Source: Sinorhizobium sp.
Lineage (GTDB): Bacteria > Pseudomonadota > Alphaproteobacteria > Rhizobiales > Rhizobiaceae
NCBI GenBank assembly: GCA_031178305.1
Contig: JAPSJG010000002.1
Coordinates: forward strand, 1-59,628
Direction of reading: 5' to 3'
DNA length: 59,628 nucleotides
Shown here: positions 28,401 to 33,770 of the stretch, piece by piece
Numbering within the stretch: the first letter of the stretch is position 1
Layout of the letters: the number at the start of each line of letters is the position of its first letter
Translations under genes and position numbers: made by a program
The notes under the pieces: model-generated
Database searches by the model: none
What the model was told of the DNA's origin: nothing
What the model saw: the letters and a program-made list of their open reading frames with translations, nothing else

Positions 28401-31400
28401 ACGACAACGGCCTCGGTGCCATCCTCCTGATACGTCTCGACGCGCGCGGGGAAGCGCTCGCCATTGCTCCCCTCGACGATGACGCGGTTGCCAGGTTGCG
28501 GACGCGTCGGCCGCTTCTCGGTCGCGGGCTTCTGCTCGCGGGCAGGGGGGATTTCCGTGGTGGTCTCGGCCGCGATCGGCGCGGCAGGCTCAAGCGCGGG
28601 ATCGCTCGACAGCTCCGGCAGGACGTCACGAACGGGCGGTTCAGCCTGTGCCCGGCGCAGCGCTTCCGCTTGCACGTCCACCGGCTCGGCGATCTTCGAC
28701 AAGTTGGCGACCGGCACCTGGTAGACTTCGCCGGTACCGCCATCGACGACAATAGCCTCGTCGCCCTGGTAGCTCTCGACGCGCGCAAGCATCGGGTCCA
28801 TGCCTTCGGCGTCCACACGCACGGTCGCGCCGATCTCGGGGCGCCCGTCCTGCGGTACCGCTGATGCGGTCGTTGGCGCTGTGACATCGGGAAGGGTGCG
28901 CACTGCGCGCTCTTCCGCCTTGTTCTGCGCATGCTGCACGGCGCGTCCGAGCGGCCCTATCGGCTCCGGTACCGGCTCGCTTACATTGGCTGCCGTCTCA
29001 GCGTCCACCGCGGCCGGGCTCGCAGCGCCGCCAGCACCGCCCATGGCGCCGCCCATCACACCGCCAGTAGCTACACCAGCCGCGGCGGCTTCCTCGACGC
29101 CCTCGGTAATGCTCTGCGACGGGTCCACTCGCTTGACTGCGAGGTTTTCCGACATCGTCTGCGTGACGCCCTGCGGGAGCTCTTCAAGCACGCCCTCGGC
29201 GAAGGCACCGCGACCTGCGCTGCGCAGGACGCGCTGAGCGACATTGCCGCCGACGCCATCTGCGATGATCTTCGCGAGGGCCCGATCGCCGAGACCACCG
29301 AATGCGCCAGTCGTCACGCCGGCGACGATGAAGGCTTGCGTGGCTGCATCCTCGGTTACTGCCTTGATGGCATCGGCCTCGCTCATGCCGCCTTCGACCA
29401 TGTCGCGCACGGCTTCGGATTGAAGCAGCTGCTCGCGCGGGATTTGGCCAAGGCGATCGCGAACGCTGCGCGAGGATTCGGCACCGCCGAGCATTCCCTC
29501 GGACACTGCGCCGGCGATCGTTGCAGTTTTTGCCGCCGCTGCAGCAGCCGTTGCCGCTTCGGCGCCACCTGCAAGCATGCGCAGATAGGTCGCGCGGGCA
29601 AGCACGCCGCCCGGCAACATGGTGACGATAGTGCCCGGGGCCGATTCGCCGACGCCGCGGAGATAGCTGCGCGGATCGGACCAAGCAGGGCCGAATGTTC
29701 CGTTCGCCTCGTTCCACCACTTCTTGGCATCTGCCTCTTGCTGTCGCGGCGTGACGCTGGCGTCCGCCTTCGCGGCGTATTCCTCGAGTCGCTGCTCGGT
29801 CGGCTTCCCCGTCACCCACGTGTCGATCGCGTCCAGCGTCTCTACGACGGTCGGGCCGACGCCGGGGATCATGCCGACGGCTTCACGCGTGGCGAGACCG
29901 AGCCGGGCATTGCCCGCGGCAAGGATGCGGCCGAGATCGCCGACTACGCCTTGCGATCGGTTTTCTTCTTCCCAACGCTGTTTCCATGCCGGGAGCTCGG
30001 CTTCGTCAACCACCTGGTACCGGCCCGGCTCCTTCTGTTCGAGGGCCTGCTGCGCAGCACCGATACGAGCATTGTCCGCCTGATCGCGGGCCGCGATCTT
30101 CTCGCGCTCGGCTGCCGCTGCGGCTTCCGCCTCTGCTGCGGCCTGCTGCTCGCCGATAGCCTTGGCCTCCTGCATGAAGGCCGGATTGCTGGATGTGAAA
30201 TTCTCGTCGATGACTATGCCGCCCGGCGATTCCTGCTCCTTCGCTACCGGAGCGCCCGCCTTACCGCCGCGCGCGGTGGTGGTCTCAATGTGCCAAGGCT
30301 CATGGCCGAGCGGGAACGAAAGGCCGTAGCGCTCTGCGTTGGCGTGCACCCATTCGCGAACTTCTTTGGGAGCATCGGCGAAGCGTCCGCCCTTCCATCC
30401 AAGATCAGCCGCGTCGCCGTGCTGGTGGCGCGATCCGCCAGGCGCGCCGATGTTCTTCGACATGCCCGATGCCTTGAATTGCGGGCGCCACTTCTTGCCA
30501 GCCTCGACCGGGCCTAGCTTTGCAACGTCCGCAAGCCACGCATTTCGGTCGAGGCCATACTTGCCGGCGTTGACCGCGATGATCTCGGCCTGCCGTTCGG
30601 GCGAGCGAGCGCCGGACAGGATGTCGAGACCGGATTTGACGTGGTCGGGCGCATCGTTGAACATCGCGCTGAGGCCGGTCCTAAGCTCCGGCTTCATGTT
30701 CTCGATGTAGGACGTGGGCTTCCCCGGCTGGAGCTTGCTCAACAGCAGCGAGCCGTCGTCTTTCTGTTCCGGCCGCACCAACCGCGCCAGCCCCTTGCCC
30801 TCCGGGTTCGGGACGTGGCTCGTCGTCTCCGGCTCGCGGCCGAGCAGTGCATCAAACGGCGCCTCCGCATCACTACGCGCCTGCTCGCCTGTGAGCCCGA
30901 TTGCTTCCGTCCTGGGTGCGCCAGTGTTGGCTTTGGAGTTGTAGAACAGGTGTTGCCCGACCTTGGCCGTTTGCGGCATTTTGCCGGCCCAATCCGGATT
31001 GACGCTCGTCGCGTGGTAGTGGTCGGCGCCGCCTGTCGGGTCCTCGCCGCCTGCAAAAGCGCGCATGATCGCCGTTTCGGCACGCTTGCGGGTCTCTGGA
31101 TCCTGCATCGCCTTCAGCGCGCCGGGCCCGGGCTTTGCATAACCGGTGAACTGATCCGGTTCACGCACGATCTCGCCCGGCGATTTGCCGCGGACGCCAG
31201 CTCGATTCTTGATGACACTGGCGACCGCCAGCATGCCCTCGTCGCCTTCACCGGCCGCCTCCGCGATCACGGTGTTCACCATGTCGTTCCAGTCACGTTC
31301 CGGCATGTCGATGGGGGTGGAACGGCTCTCGGTCTTTGCTGACGCCGCCGACTTGAGGTCAAGCCCAAAGCCTGCCTTGGCGGGCTCACTGGCCGGCTTT

Positions 31401-31468
31401 GCGCCGCCTAGAAGTTTGTCGGGGGTGCTCCACTCGATATCAGTATCGAGCCCAATGACGATCGGCAT
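16427..31468 (-). CDS. Giant polyvalent protein (DarB-like), 5013 residues
   Basis: Domains in order: SleB-type cell-wall hydrolase (about 55-175); M15-type D,D-peptidase with HQHGDAADLGW (near 352) and HEPWHIE (near 391); Ala/Gly-rich hydrophobic stretches (600-820); two SH3-like repeats (880-925, 990-1040); pyrophosphatase-like domain with HYGYIRGTVGRDKDHIDVF (1433-1566); a probable barnase/EndoU/colicin-like nuclease domain (about 1950-2070); adenine-N6 methylase with NPPF (near 2314); SF2 helicase with GAGKT (2936), DEAH (3097) and DGRGIRQGN (3490); JAB/RadC-like HNHPSN (3893); PLGRFG motif (4327); hydrophobic segments (4503-4546, 4726-4753). This is the plan of polyvalent proteins such as P1 DarB, packed in the head and injected to shield DNA and take over the host. 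The start at 31468 follows ATGGAG. Confidence 0.9.
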   Translation of the reverse strand: MPIVIGLDTDIEWSTPDKLLGGAKPASEPAKAGFGLDLKSAASAKTESRSTPIDMPERDWNDMVNTVIAEAAGEGDEGMLAVASVIKNRAGVRGKSPGEIVREPDQFTGYAKPGPGALKAMQDPETRKRAETAIMRAFAGGEDPTGGADHYHATSVNPDWAGKMPQTAKVGQHLFYNSKANTGAPRTEAIGLTGEQARSDAEAPFDALLGREPETTSHVPNPEGKGLARLVRPEQKDDGSLLLSKLQPGKPTSYIENMKPELRTGLSAMFNDAPDHVKSGLDILSGARSPERQAEIIAVNAGKYGLDRNAWLADVAKLGPVEAGKKWRPQFKASGMSKNIGAPGGSRHQHGDAADLGWKGGRFADAPKEVREWVHANAERYGLSFPLGHEPWHIETTTARGGKAGAPVAKEQESPGGIVIDENFTSSNPAFMQEAKAIGEQQAAAEAEAAAAAEREKIAARDQADNARIGAAQQALEQKEPGRYQVVDEAELPAWKQRWEEENRSQGVVGDLGRILAAGNARLGLATREAVGMIPGVGPTVVETLDAIDTWVTGKPTEQRLEEYAAKADASVTPRQQEADAKKWWNEANGTFGPAWSDPRSYLRGVGESAPGTIVTMLPGGVLARATYLRMLAGGAEAATAAAAAAKTATIAGAVSEGMLGGAESSRSVRDRLGQIPREQLLQSEAVRDMVEGGMSEADAIKAVTEDAATQAFIVAGVTTGAFGGLGDRALAKIIADGVGGNVAQRVLRSAGRGAFAEGVLEELPQGVTQTMSENLAVKRVDPSQSITEGVEEAAAAGVATGGVMGGAMGGAGGAASPAAVDAETAANVSEPVPEPIGPLGRAVQHAQNKAEERAVRTLPDVTAPTTASAVPQDGRPEIGATVRVDAEGMDPMLARVESYQGDEAIVVDGGTGEVYQVPVANLSKIAEPVDVQAEALRRAQAEPPVRDVLPELSSDPALEPAAPIAAETTTEIPPAREQKPATEKRPTRPQPGNRVIVEGSNGERFPARVETYQEDGTEAVVVDDQGKAYQVPVEQLSVSGLTPDQVEQQELERNPPIEREPADAGPNSRRLGERTVVLPDERHAHLYDLAREQVIAKKLGGTSQVDMSKVLPAERKRLADEFGVSVEDLASMADDYRYRVERAAKEAKSTLPVKMHPVNERLLKQRQTARAKQEPEAVAAKDEAGQWWDVELTAQARKRVLDEAGIKRNERVMWGNLTPNIQKKLIAVRDAERGTGTAEQDPAPVGTFRTAKGSVYQVHADGTTTRDKAARNDPGHEGDSGRKPRTLKTVYVDTNAGALSAAGLQGLGAKGARVAIKDGKATLVTWNKAGNGWGASEGSRDIPIHAEPGVGRYPLELWDRAGDVPGYEAYSRMHAGNEIVELTGQPGRNEAPSPKPVAKPIDEAAHEAATSPNNDLPEPTQAQKEAGNYKVGRISLGGLDISIENPAGSERKGVSASGKPWSVTMKSHYGYIRGTVGRDKDHIDVFVKPGTDALDGSSKVYVVDQRDPARGRFDEHKVMVGYGSEEEARAAYMENYTSGWKGLGAISETTLDGFKGWLESGKTQEPFAPKWFGSRDKAQAHVAKEKLGATHEVVESGKRFEIREKSANPAKNIQKQFSEPAAQSEINPRALFRSKEWKAAWAGTKFGQPHPESPVAYQMAKGWQDAKAGKEPQRRPVDGTKYRKDGHNPIDDYLMGYVAAREGNGREIRATEAEAVFGGYLAETVDTPAEWELEAEAKAAAKLKTEKAKPSISENKIFTEDAAEKARALLRRKLSGSTLNSGIDPEILQAGITLAGYHIEKGARTFAAFAKAMLADLGDDVRPYLKSWYMGVKYDPRASAFEGMSSAAEVEAADIAAISAEEGTTEDVSAELDQSRSRALERAPAEQVPGTEAGGAPGAGVEGRSRADVSGGGSARATGRETRRGVAAGQGDLLAPAGGRNQDGTDEVTEGPFGPILRGYEGKWREAALELERRQTGDAIGALHHPEVGPIDLVWGAPGSNQSNGTGLAKLIAWHPEVLQDLQGFIERLKVDPERSTTRRIQLEDETGRAGVRLDYDGTAKTWLLTAFEKGSRRTERSSRRLSDLWGDRNTASASPRPTENISETLVDVQSAATPAQQRPTNYVITDADELGEGGAKAKFRGNIAAIRLLRKLDEEKRAATREEQSVLAKWVGWGGLRNAFYREDGSVAKGWEKEAAELKALLDSTEYASAESSTRNAHYTSPEVVSAVWDVARRLGFKGGQVLEPSVGAGNFLGLMPGELRDGAAITGVELDHITGGIAKNLYPGANIQSPMGFEKLTVPNDYFDLAIGNPPFGSEKLYDKQRRHLNKLSIHNFFFAKAIEALRPGGVLAMVVTNRFLDGASAAARDQIAKTSDLVGAIRLPNNAFLKNAGTEVTTDIVILRKRLEGDKPDTSWTQVGEWKGKDGKAVPLNQYFIDKPEMMLGDFGAYGTMYGPDEPALVAREGEDLSEALEKAIRALPQNVMVEPGAAVVPETVNVPETVTDVQVGTAFLAPDGEVHVRMPDHLGQPVSQVLEYPNETAKARVQGMVRVRDAFAKLRRAQIDEKASDAQIENLRKRLNTLYDGFVAKHGPINADANKRLFRDDPTWPQISALEQGFDKGISPAVAKKTGETAKGPSAQKAAIFTKRTQQPYSRVTSASSAKDALAASLNDFGRINLDAMSFLYGKPADAIVEELGPLVYKTPSGAYETADAYLSGNVKQKLAEAERAAEQDPDFRRNIAALRDVQPADIEAVDIDVKPGAPWVPAKHIEDFAMHITESGARGKAYYSRANAKWAVEVPRPSPAASTLYGTDRAGVETVLLAVLNGQSITIHDRFRDGSTAVNQEATEAANEKAARVKAEWDKWLWQDDARREELVRLYNDTFNTDVLRKYDGSHLTLPGKVSDDIIELRPHQKSFIWRRLQGGTALADHTVGAGKTFAAIASIMEKRRIGQARKPMVVVPNHLVGQWAADFVKLYPGAKVLAATKRDFEKENRKRLFARIATGDWDAVIVAHSAFGRIGMNPEYEARFIQEQMDDLEQSIAELRRETGQKSRNVAQLTKWRDNLKAKMEKLLDAGKKDEGLTFDELGVDDITVDEAHEFKNLAYSTSMQRVAGLGNAAGSQRAADLYMKTQFVLEKTGGNNVAFLTGTPLSNTMAEMYTIQRYLDRKSLTDLGIAHFDAWARVFGEVVTDWELSPSGQYKLNSRFAKFVNVPELMQRYLSFADVITNDDIKAQMKALGRTMPLPKVKGGKPTIVVVERSPDQAKYIGEGSADEAGNLAYPKGSIVWRAENLPKKQEKGADNMLKVMSDARKAALDMRLVDPGYGDYRGSKVHRAADEMVRIYKKWTDKRGTQLVFIDLSTPKKAMAAEQAKLRDLIAKAEDGDEAAQEALDKMSPDDFLALQSSFSVYDDLRQKLIDRGIPESEIAFIHDANTEAQKEELFGKVRSGKIRFLFGSTAKMGAGTNVQNRLVGLHHLDAPWRPSDLEQRDGRGIRQGNELYAEDPEGFEIEIMRYATENTLDARQWQTIEAKAKFIEQIRKGDLKKRDIEDIGGEAANAAEMKAAASGNPLILEEMETRRKLQQLERQSSEHDREQHRIKGRIRSLNEEAQSLRNRLPEVEADAQRAQAVEGKPFAATVKGEAFDKHKEFGAAVIAAIRKDLIERAGETEIGEYAGFKISIEHMHSRQYDITLAGDRDYHVSVEDAADMDPTGTAMRIVNTIKGLARIPAADKERIAEIERQAPALERQIAPWTGQQELDETAARHRRLVDALKPKPKGVAGQTTEVTTDVAAVAEPAKQNKRPDPAVEGAVGNLRSLGTPDLKKGIPLRDAAIERVTADGLRTGHEYLLALDDDGSVVEYGTAGDKANTGMNNRLLAAMANPDRKVVVYHNHPSNGPLSSADIGFLAYPGLYSIWAAGHDGQVTRAALTVAAAEALSSETPDLAALSMAKLKNAMIGVEYALQGFLQAQLNSKAITVDQANEAHAAGKLMAADRANVIDFTTNTPYDAAAITGFEAVIDAAADKLAGEIFNGPKNTGKRADRRAEPLRHAAEVARAPVAGKPDAGRRPDTSGLAEASTADYQGKGRGREKRQRVTETRIVEDLRGKLTDLQPAILKSIPLNYFSELARPNMKAVGEYLRVKRIMDAFRGTKHAEADAIGQEWLKYTRLGFVGKDKAKAQALADLMHEATLSGIDPSKVDAETQAMPGYAALRKAYTTLSPKGRELFNKVRDAYRQQTEELDEILLDNVRKAQEIALRQAEDRYRRTLQQIKDAGLTGIDKKNAEEDAASAYRAATTKGQWAAKARLTRMRIAFEASRVQGPYFPLGRFGRYFATARDIDGKVLSFSKFETVADRDRAVRQMQKDYPNAKFEVGVMEAGSDLRRAMDPRIVAEIEELLGGSGVSPELMDQVWQRYLESMPDLSARKRFIHRKGTAGFTGDALRVFSSHMFHAAHQMARLKFGLELQELVNQTFDQAKEADDQTRAMTLANELSKRHDWVMNPTGSKVAQTMTSTAFVWFLAASPASALVNMSQTVMLGLPILGARFGGILKAGKALAQASRDSVAGRGSVARANLKEDEKRAIEAFYESGLIDRTQSHDLAGVGETGVEYSPLRAKVMGIISWAFHRAEVWNREVTALAAYRMARAAGQNQSDAIDTAHDLTWKTHFDYSNSSRPALLQNDFAKVALVFRQHNINMLYRMFRDIHQAVKGETPAARREARYQVAGITGMMALMSGVSGVMGYSLAMALAGLIFGDDDDPMAFEQQFRANIVDILGPELGGIVLNGAPGHYLGIDLTSRIGMPDLWFRSPSRELQGKDEYQYWLSQSLGATVSLGEQLYRGFNVITDEGVVARGIEMMAPKAVRDLMKAYRYADEGVTSIRGDEIVPQDEIGIPSIIAQALGFTPAEVAETWERNSALKDAESRIKQKRQRLISRFAMAALAKDKETMAEAIEDIKRFNAVKINAPVAITKETLQRSIKTRASISAKRQDGVLISNEALGKELRDRLADPIYR

Positions 31469-31503
31469 GCGCGGTGCTCCATTCAGAGACCGCACTCATG
31501 CGC
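31469..31503 (-). promoter_or_regulatory. Late leader element, giant-gene copy
   Basis: On the minus strand GCGCATGAGTGC (31503-31492) overlaps the 5' arm GTGCGGT (31495-31489), which pairs with ACCGCGC (31475-31469), one T-G wobble. The 13-base loop contains ATGGAG, the Shine-Dalgarno, and the ATG follows the stem directly. CCGCGCATG occurs twice, 32 bp apart, once in the element and once over the start codon. Confidence 0.6.
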
Positions 31504-31518
31504 GGAGAGATCGCGAAT

Positions 31519-31547
31519 GTTATAGGTCGAGCCCGGCTTAAAGTGAA
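31519..31547 (-). promoter_or_regulatory. Late promoter for the giant gene
   Basis: On the minus strand TTCACT, a 17-bp spacer and TATAAC form a recognisable sigma70-type promoter. The leader 12-mer begins 15 bases after the -10. The promoter overlaps the 5' flank of the divergent two-gene cassette, so the two units may influence each other. Confidence 0.5.
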
Positions 31548-31561
31548 GCCGCGGCGAGAGG

Positions 31562-32350
31562 ATGTTGAATGCAACGTCCAATGTGCTATGGAGATTGTTA
31601 GTAACTACAGCGCGAGATTGGGGGCCGCAATTGTCTTCCGAAGTACCGTCCTTAGGTAAGAAATCCTACTGTTGCCCGTACTGCGGCGTCTTGGCGGCTC
31701 AGTACTGGCACCAGGCATATTCGAAGTTCACGGGCGAAGACACACCGCGGGAGGTCGGGGAAGGCGCACCTAAATTCGGCTCCCAATGGACGCAATTACC
31801 AGGTGCATTTGAAGTGGATAATCTCGCCCTTGCCTCGTGCCACAACTGCAAAAAGATAACGATATGGGTTGGGTCGAAGTTGCTCCTGCCGCAAGCGCGG
31901 ACGACTCCCGCGCCCAACCCCGACCTGCCCGCTGACGTGCTCAGCGACTATGAAGAGGCCAGCGCAATCGCTGATCGGTCGCCTCGCGGCGCGGCGGCAC
32001 TACTTCGTCTGTGTATCCAGAAGCTGTGCATTCATCTCGGCCAGCCCGGCAAGAACATCAACAGCGACATCAAAGCGCTTGTCCAGGCGGGACTGGACGC
32101 GCGGCTGCAGAAGGCTTTGGACGTCGTAAGGGTCGTTGGGAACAACGCGGTGCACCCCGGCGAGATTGACGCCGATAGTAGGGAAACGGCAGAAACGCTG
32201 TTCAGCCTTGTAAACTTGATCGCCGATAAAATGATTACTCAGCCCAAGCACGTAGACGAGGTCTACAACAGTTTACCTAGTGGCGTGCTGGCGGCGATTG
32301 AAAAGAGAGACGGTAAGGTGCCGCCAGCGGCATCCGACAAAGCGGTTTAA
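31562..32350 (+). CDS. DUF4145 protein with zinc ribbon, possible defence component
   Basis: Residues 35-105 hold a zinc-ribbon-like set (CCPYCG and later CHNCKK, followed by ITIWVG). Residues 125-230 match DUF4145 (SDYEEASAIADRSPRGAAALLRL..., then VRVVGNNAVHPGEID). DUF4145 occurs in many proteins beside or fused to restriction and other defence enzymes, but its biochemical role is not settled. The gene lies on the plus strand in a long minus-strand region, 11 bp before the next gene, and looks less GC-rich than its neighbours. The start could also be the TTG at 31631, since AGAGG sits directly against the ATG at 31562. Confidence 0.72.
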   Translation: MLNATSNVLWRLLVTTARDWGPQLSSEVPSLGKKSYCCPYCGVLAAQYWHQAYSKFTGEDTPREVGEGAPKFGSQWTQLPGAFEVDNLALASCHNCKKITIWVGSKLLLPQARTTPAPNPDLPADVLSDYEEASAIADRSPRGAAALLRLCIQKLCIHLGQPGKNINSDIKALVQAGLDARLQKALDVVRVVGNNAVHPGEIDADSRETAETLFSLVNLIADKMITQPKHVDEVYNSLPSGVLAAIEKRDGKVPPAASDKAV

Positions 32351-32360
32351 TGGGGGCGAC

Positions 32361-33257
32361 ATGGAAAAGAGTGGCAAAACCGCAAAAGCAGAGAAGGCGA
32401 TCCCCGACGGAACCGAGGAGATGGAAACCTGCGGAATAGTAATGCCCATATCAGGGATCGATGGCTGCGAGCCTGCTCATTGGGTCAATGTGCGTGAGAT
32501 ATTAGAGGCCGCTGCTCGGTCGGCCGGGTATGAGCCTCAGATGGTTTCAACAGGGGCGCACGTCGGGGTTATACAGGGCAGGATTGTTCAGAACCTGTAC
32601 GACAACCCCATTGTGGTGTGCGACGTCAGTGGCAAGAACCCGAATGTAATGTTCGAACTTGGCATGCGGTTGGCGTTCGACAAGCCGGTGATCATTGTCA
32701 AAGACGACATGACCTCCTACTCCTTCGACACGTCTCCGATCGAGCATTTAGAGTACAGGCGAGACCTGCGGTATCAGAACGTCGTTGAGTTCCAGAAGCT
32801 TCTCGCTCAACGGATCACGGCAACGGTGGAGAAGAGCCGGACGGACGAAGGCTATTCTCCCTTTCTGAGGCAATTCGGCAAATTCACCGTGTCAAAGTTG
32901 GAGACCCAGGAGGTGTCCAGCAACGAATATCTGGTCAAGAAAATTGACGCCCTTCAGCAAGAGATCTCAAAAGTGTCATCGACCTGGTGGAATTTCCAAG
33001 CTTCTCGCAGGGCGAACAATGCGGCTTTCGCTGGCGGCGACAGGGCGGTTGCGTATCTTGTCGATCCTACCGACACAGAATCATTAGCTAGAGGGTACAT
33101 TTATGAGGAACTGCAACCGCTCTCTCTTACTGATTTGAAGGATCCGGAGAAACTTAGGCCGCATCTGGCCTCGCTAAAGAAGCGCACTGCCCATCTGGAC
33201 GTTTCGGAGGACAGAATGCGTCAGCTACTACTGGAGTACGGTGCAAGCCGGGAATAG
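32361..33257 (+). CDS. Nucleoside deoxyribosyltransferase/TIR-like protein, possible defence effector
   Basis: The 298-residue protein has a Rossmann-like N-terminal domain: CGIVMPISGIDG, an HW...IL..AA helix, RIVQNLYDNPIVVCDVSGKNPN, then VMFELGMRLAFDKPVIIVKDD and FDTSPIEHLEYRRDLRY. The D.S..NPNV.FE.G pattern is that of nucleoside 2-deoxyribosyltransferase-like and related TIR-like folds, with the Glu of FELG as catalytic candidate. Residues 170-298 are helical with a likely coiled coil (YLVKKIDALQQEISKVSS). The ATG at 32361 follows GGGGGCGAC. Together with the DUF4145 gene it looks like an inserted two-gene unit acting on nucleotides or NAD. Activity is inferred. Confidence 0.65.
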   Translation: MEKSGKTAKAEKAIPDGTEEMETCGIVMPISGIDGCEPAHWVNVREILEAAARSAGYEPQMVSTGAHVGVIQGRIVQNLYDNPIVVCDVSGKNPNVMFELGMRLAFDKPVIIVKDDMTSYSFDTSPIEHLEYRRDLRYQNVVEFQKLLAQRITATVEKSRTDEGYSPFLRQFGKFTVSKLETQEVSSNEYLVKKIDALQQEISKVSSTWWNFQASRRANNAAFAGGDRAVAYLVDPTDTESLARGYIYEELQPLSLTDLKDPEKLRPHLASLKKRTAHLDVSEDRMRQLLLEYGASRE

Positions 33258-33277
33258 CGCCGGCGCCGGTCGTACGG

Positions 33278-33490
33278 TCACTCGCTGAGAAGAGGTGATG
33301 GAGAGAGCGTCACCAACTGACACCGCTCCTTGAACCGCTCGAACGCCTTGTAGAACGCTTCCTTGTCGCGGTAGCTCACGTTGCATTTTCGTCCATCCAT
33401 GAGCGTCACGCCGACGCTGTCGCCATAATCGTCGACGTGCCCGACAAATGCGAAGTTGAACTCAGCGAAGCTGCTGTAGCGGAAAAACAT
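33278..33490 (-). CDS. Small hypothetical protein
   Basis: This 70-residue protein starts MFFRYSSFAEFNFAFVGHVDDYGDSV. The rest alternates short strands (VTLMDGRKCNVSYRDKEAFYKAFERFKERC), consistent with a small beta-alpha fold. I do not recognise it. It is the last gene of the structural minus-strand run and converges on the cassette at 31562-33257 across a 20-base gap. Confidence 0.5.
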   Translation of the reverse strand: MFFRYSSFAEFNFAFVGHVDDYGDSVGVTLMDGRKCNVSYRDKEAFYKAFERFKERCQLVTLSPSPLLSE

Positions 33491-33520
33491 CGTCTCAGGT
33501 CCAAACCCTGTCCGGGATGA

Positions 33521-33757
33521 TCAACGGCCGAGCCCTGGCTTCGGTTTGAACAGGCTTTCCGCGTTCGCCTTCGCATCGGCTGCATCGAGGCGCGTCGGTG
33601 TTGGACGTTCTCTCGATTCAGCCAACACGATCTTGATCGGCCCCTGCTCGACGTCAAATCCGAGATTGACGCACCGGCCGGATTTCTCGCCGACGTGGAT
33701 CGTGCCCACGCCGGCGATCTCGACGGATTGCCCTACTTTCACTGTCAGTCGAAGCAT
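33521..33757 (-). CDS. CsrA-like translational regulator
   Basis: The 78-residue protein aligns with CsrA/RsmA from its first residue: MLRLTVKVGQSVEIAGVGTI against MLiLTrrVGetl.I...vTv, then HV....G..V.LGFD and PIKIV. Leu4, Val8-Gly9, Ile14, the Gly27 turn and Gly33 are kept. The RNA-contacting Arg44 of E. coli CsrA aligns with Leu or Ala here, though Arg49 and Arg51 lie just after. CsrA dimers bind GGA in hairpin loops over Shine-Dalgarno sites. The ATG at 33757 has AGGAATCGG in front; the longer frame upstream is an overlap with the scaffold gene. It follows the scaffold gene in the packaging run. Confidence 0.72.
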   Translation of the reverse strand: MLRLTVKVGQSVEIAGVGTIHVGEKSGRCVNLGFDVEQGPIKIVLAESRERPTPTRLDAADAKANAESLFKPKPGLGR

Positions 33758-33770
33758 CCGATTCCTGCCC

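Noticed and set aside
27344..30517. Two long plus-strand frames (506 and 528 codons) opposite the giant gene
   Set aside because: Same reason: the minus-strand frame carries recognisable domains; these are compositional shadows.
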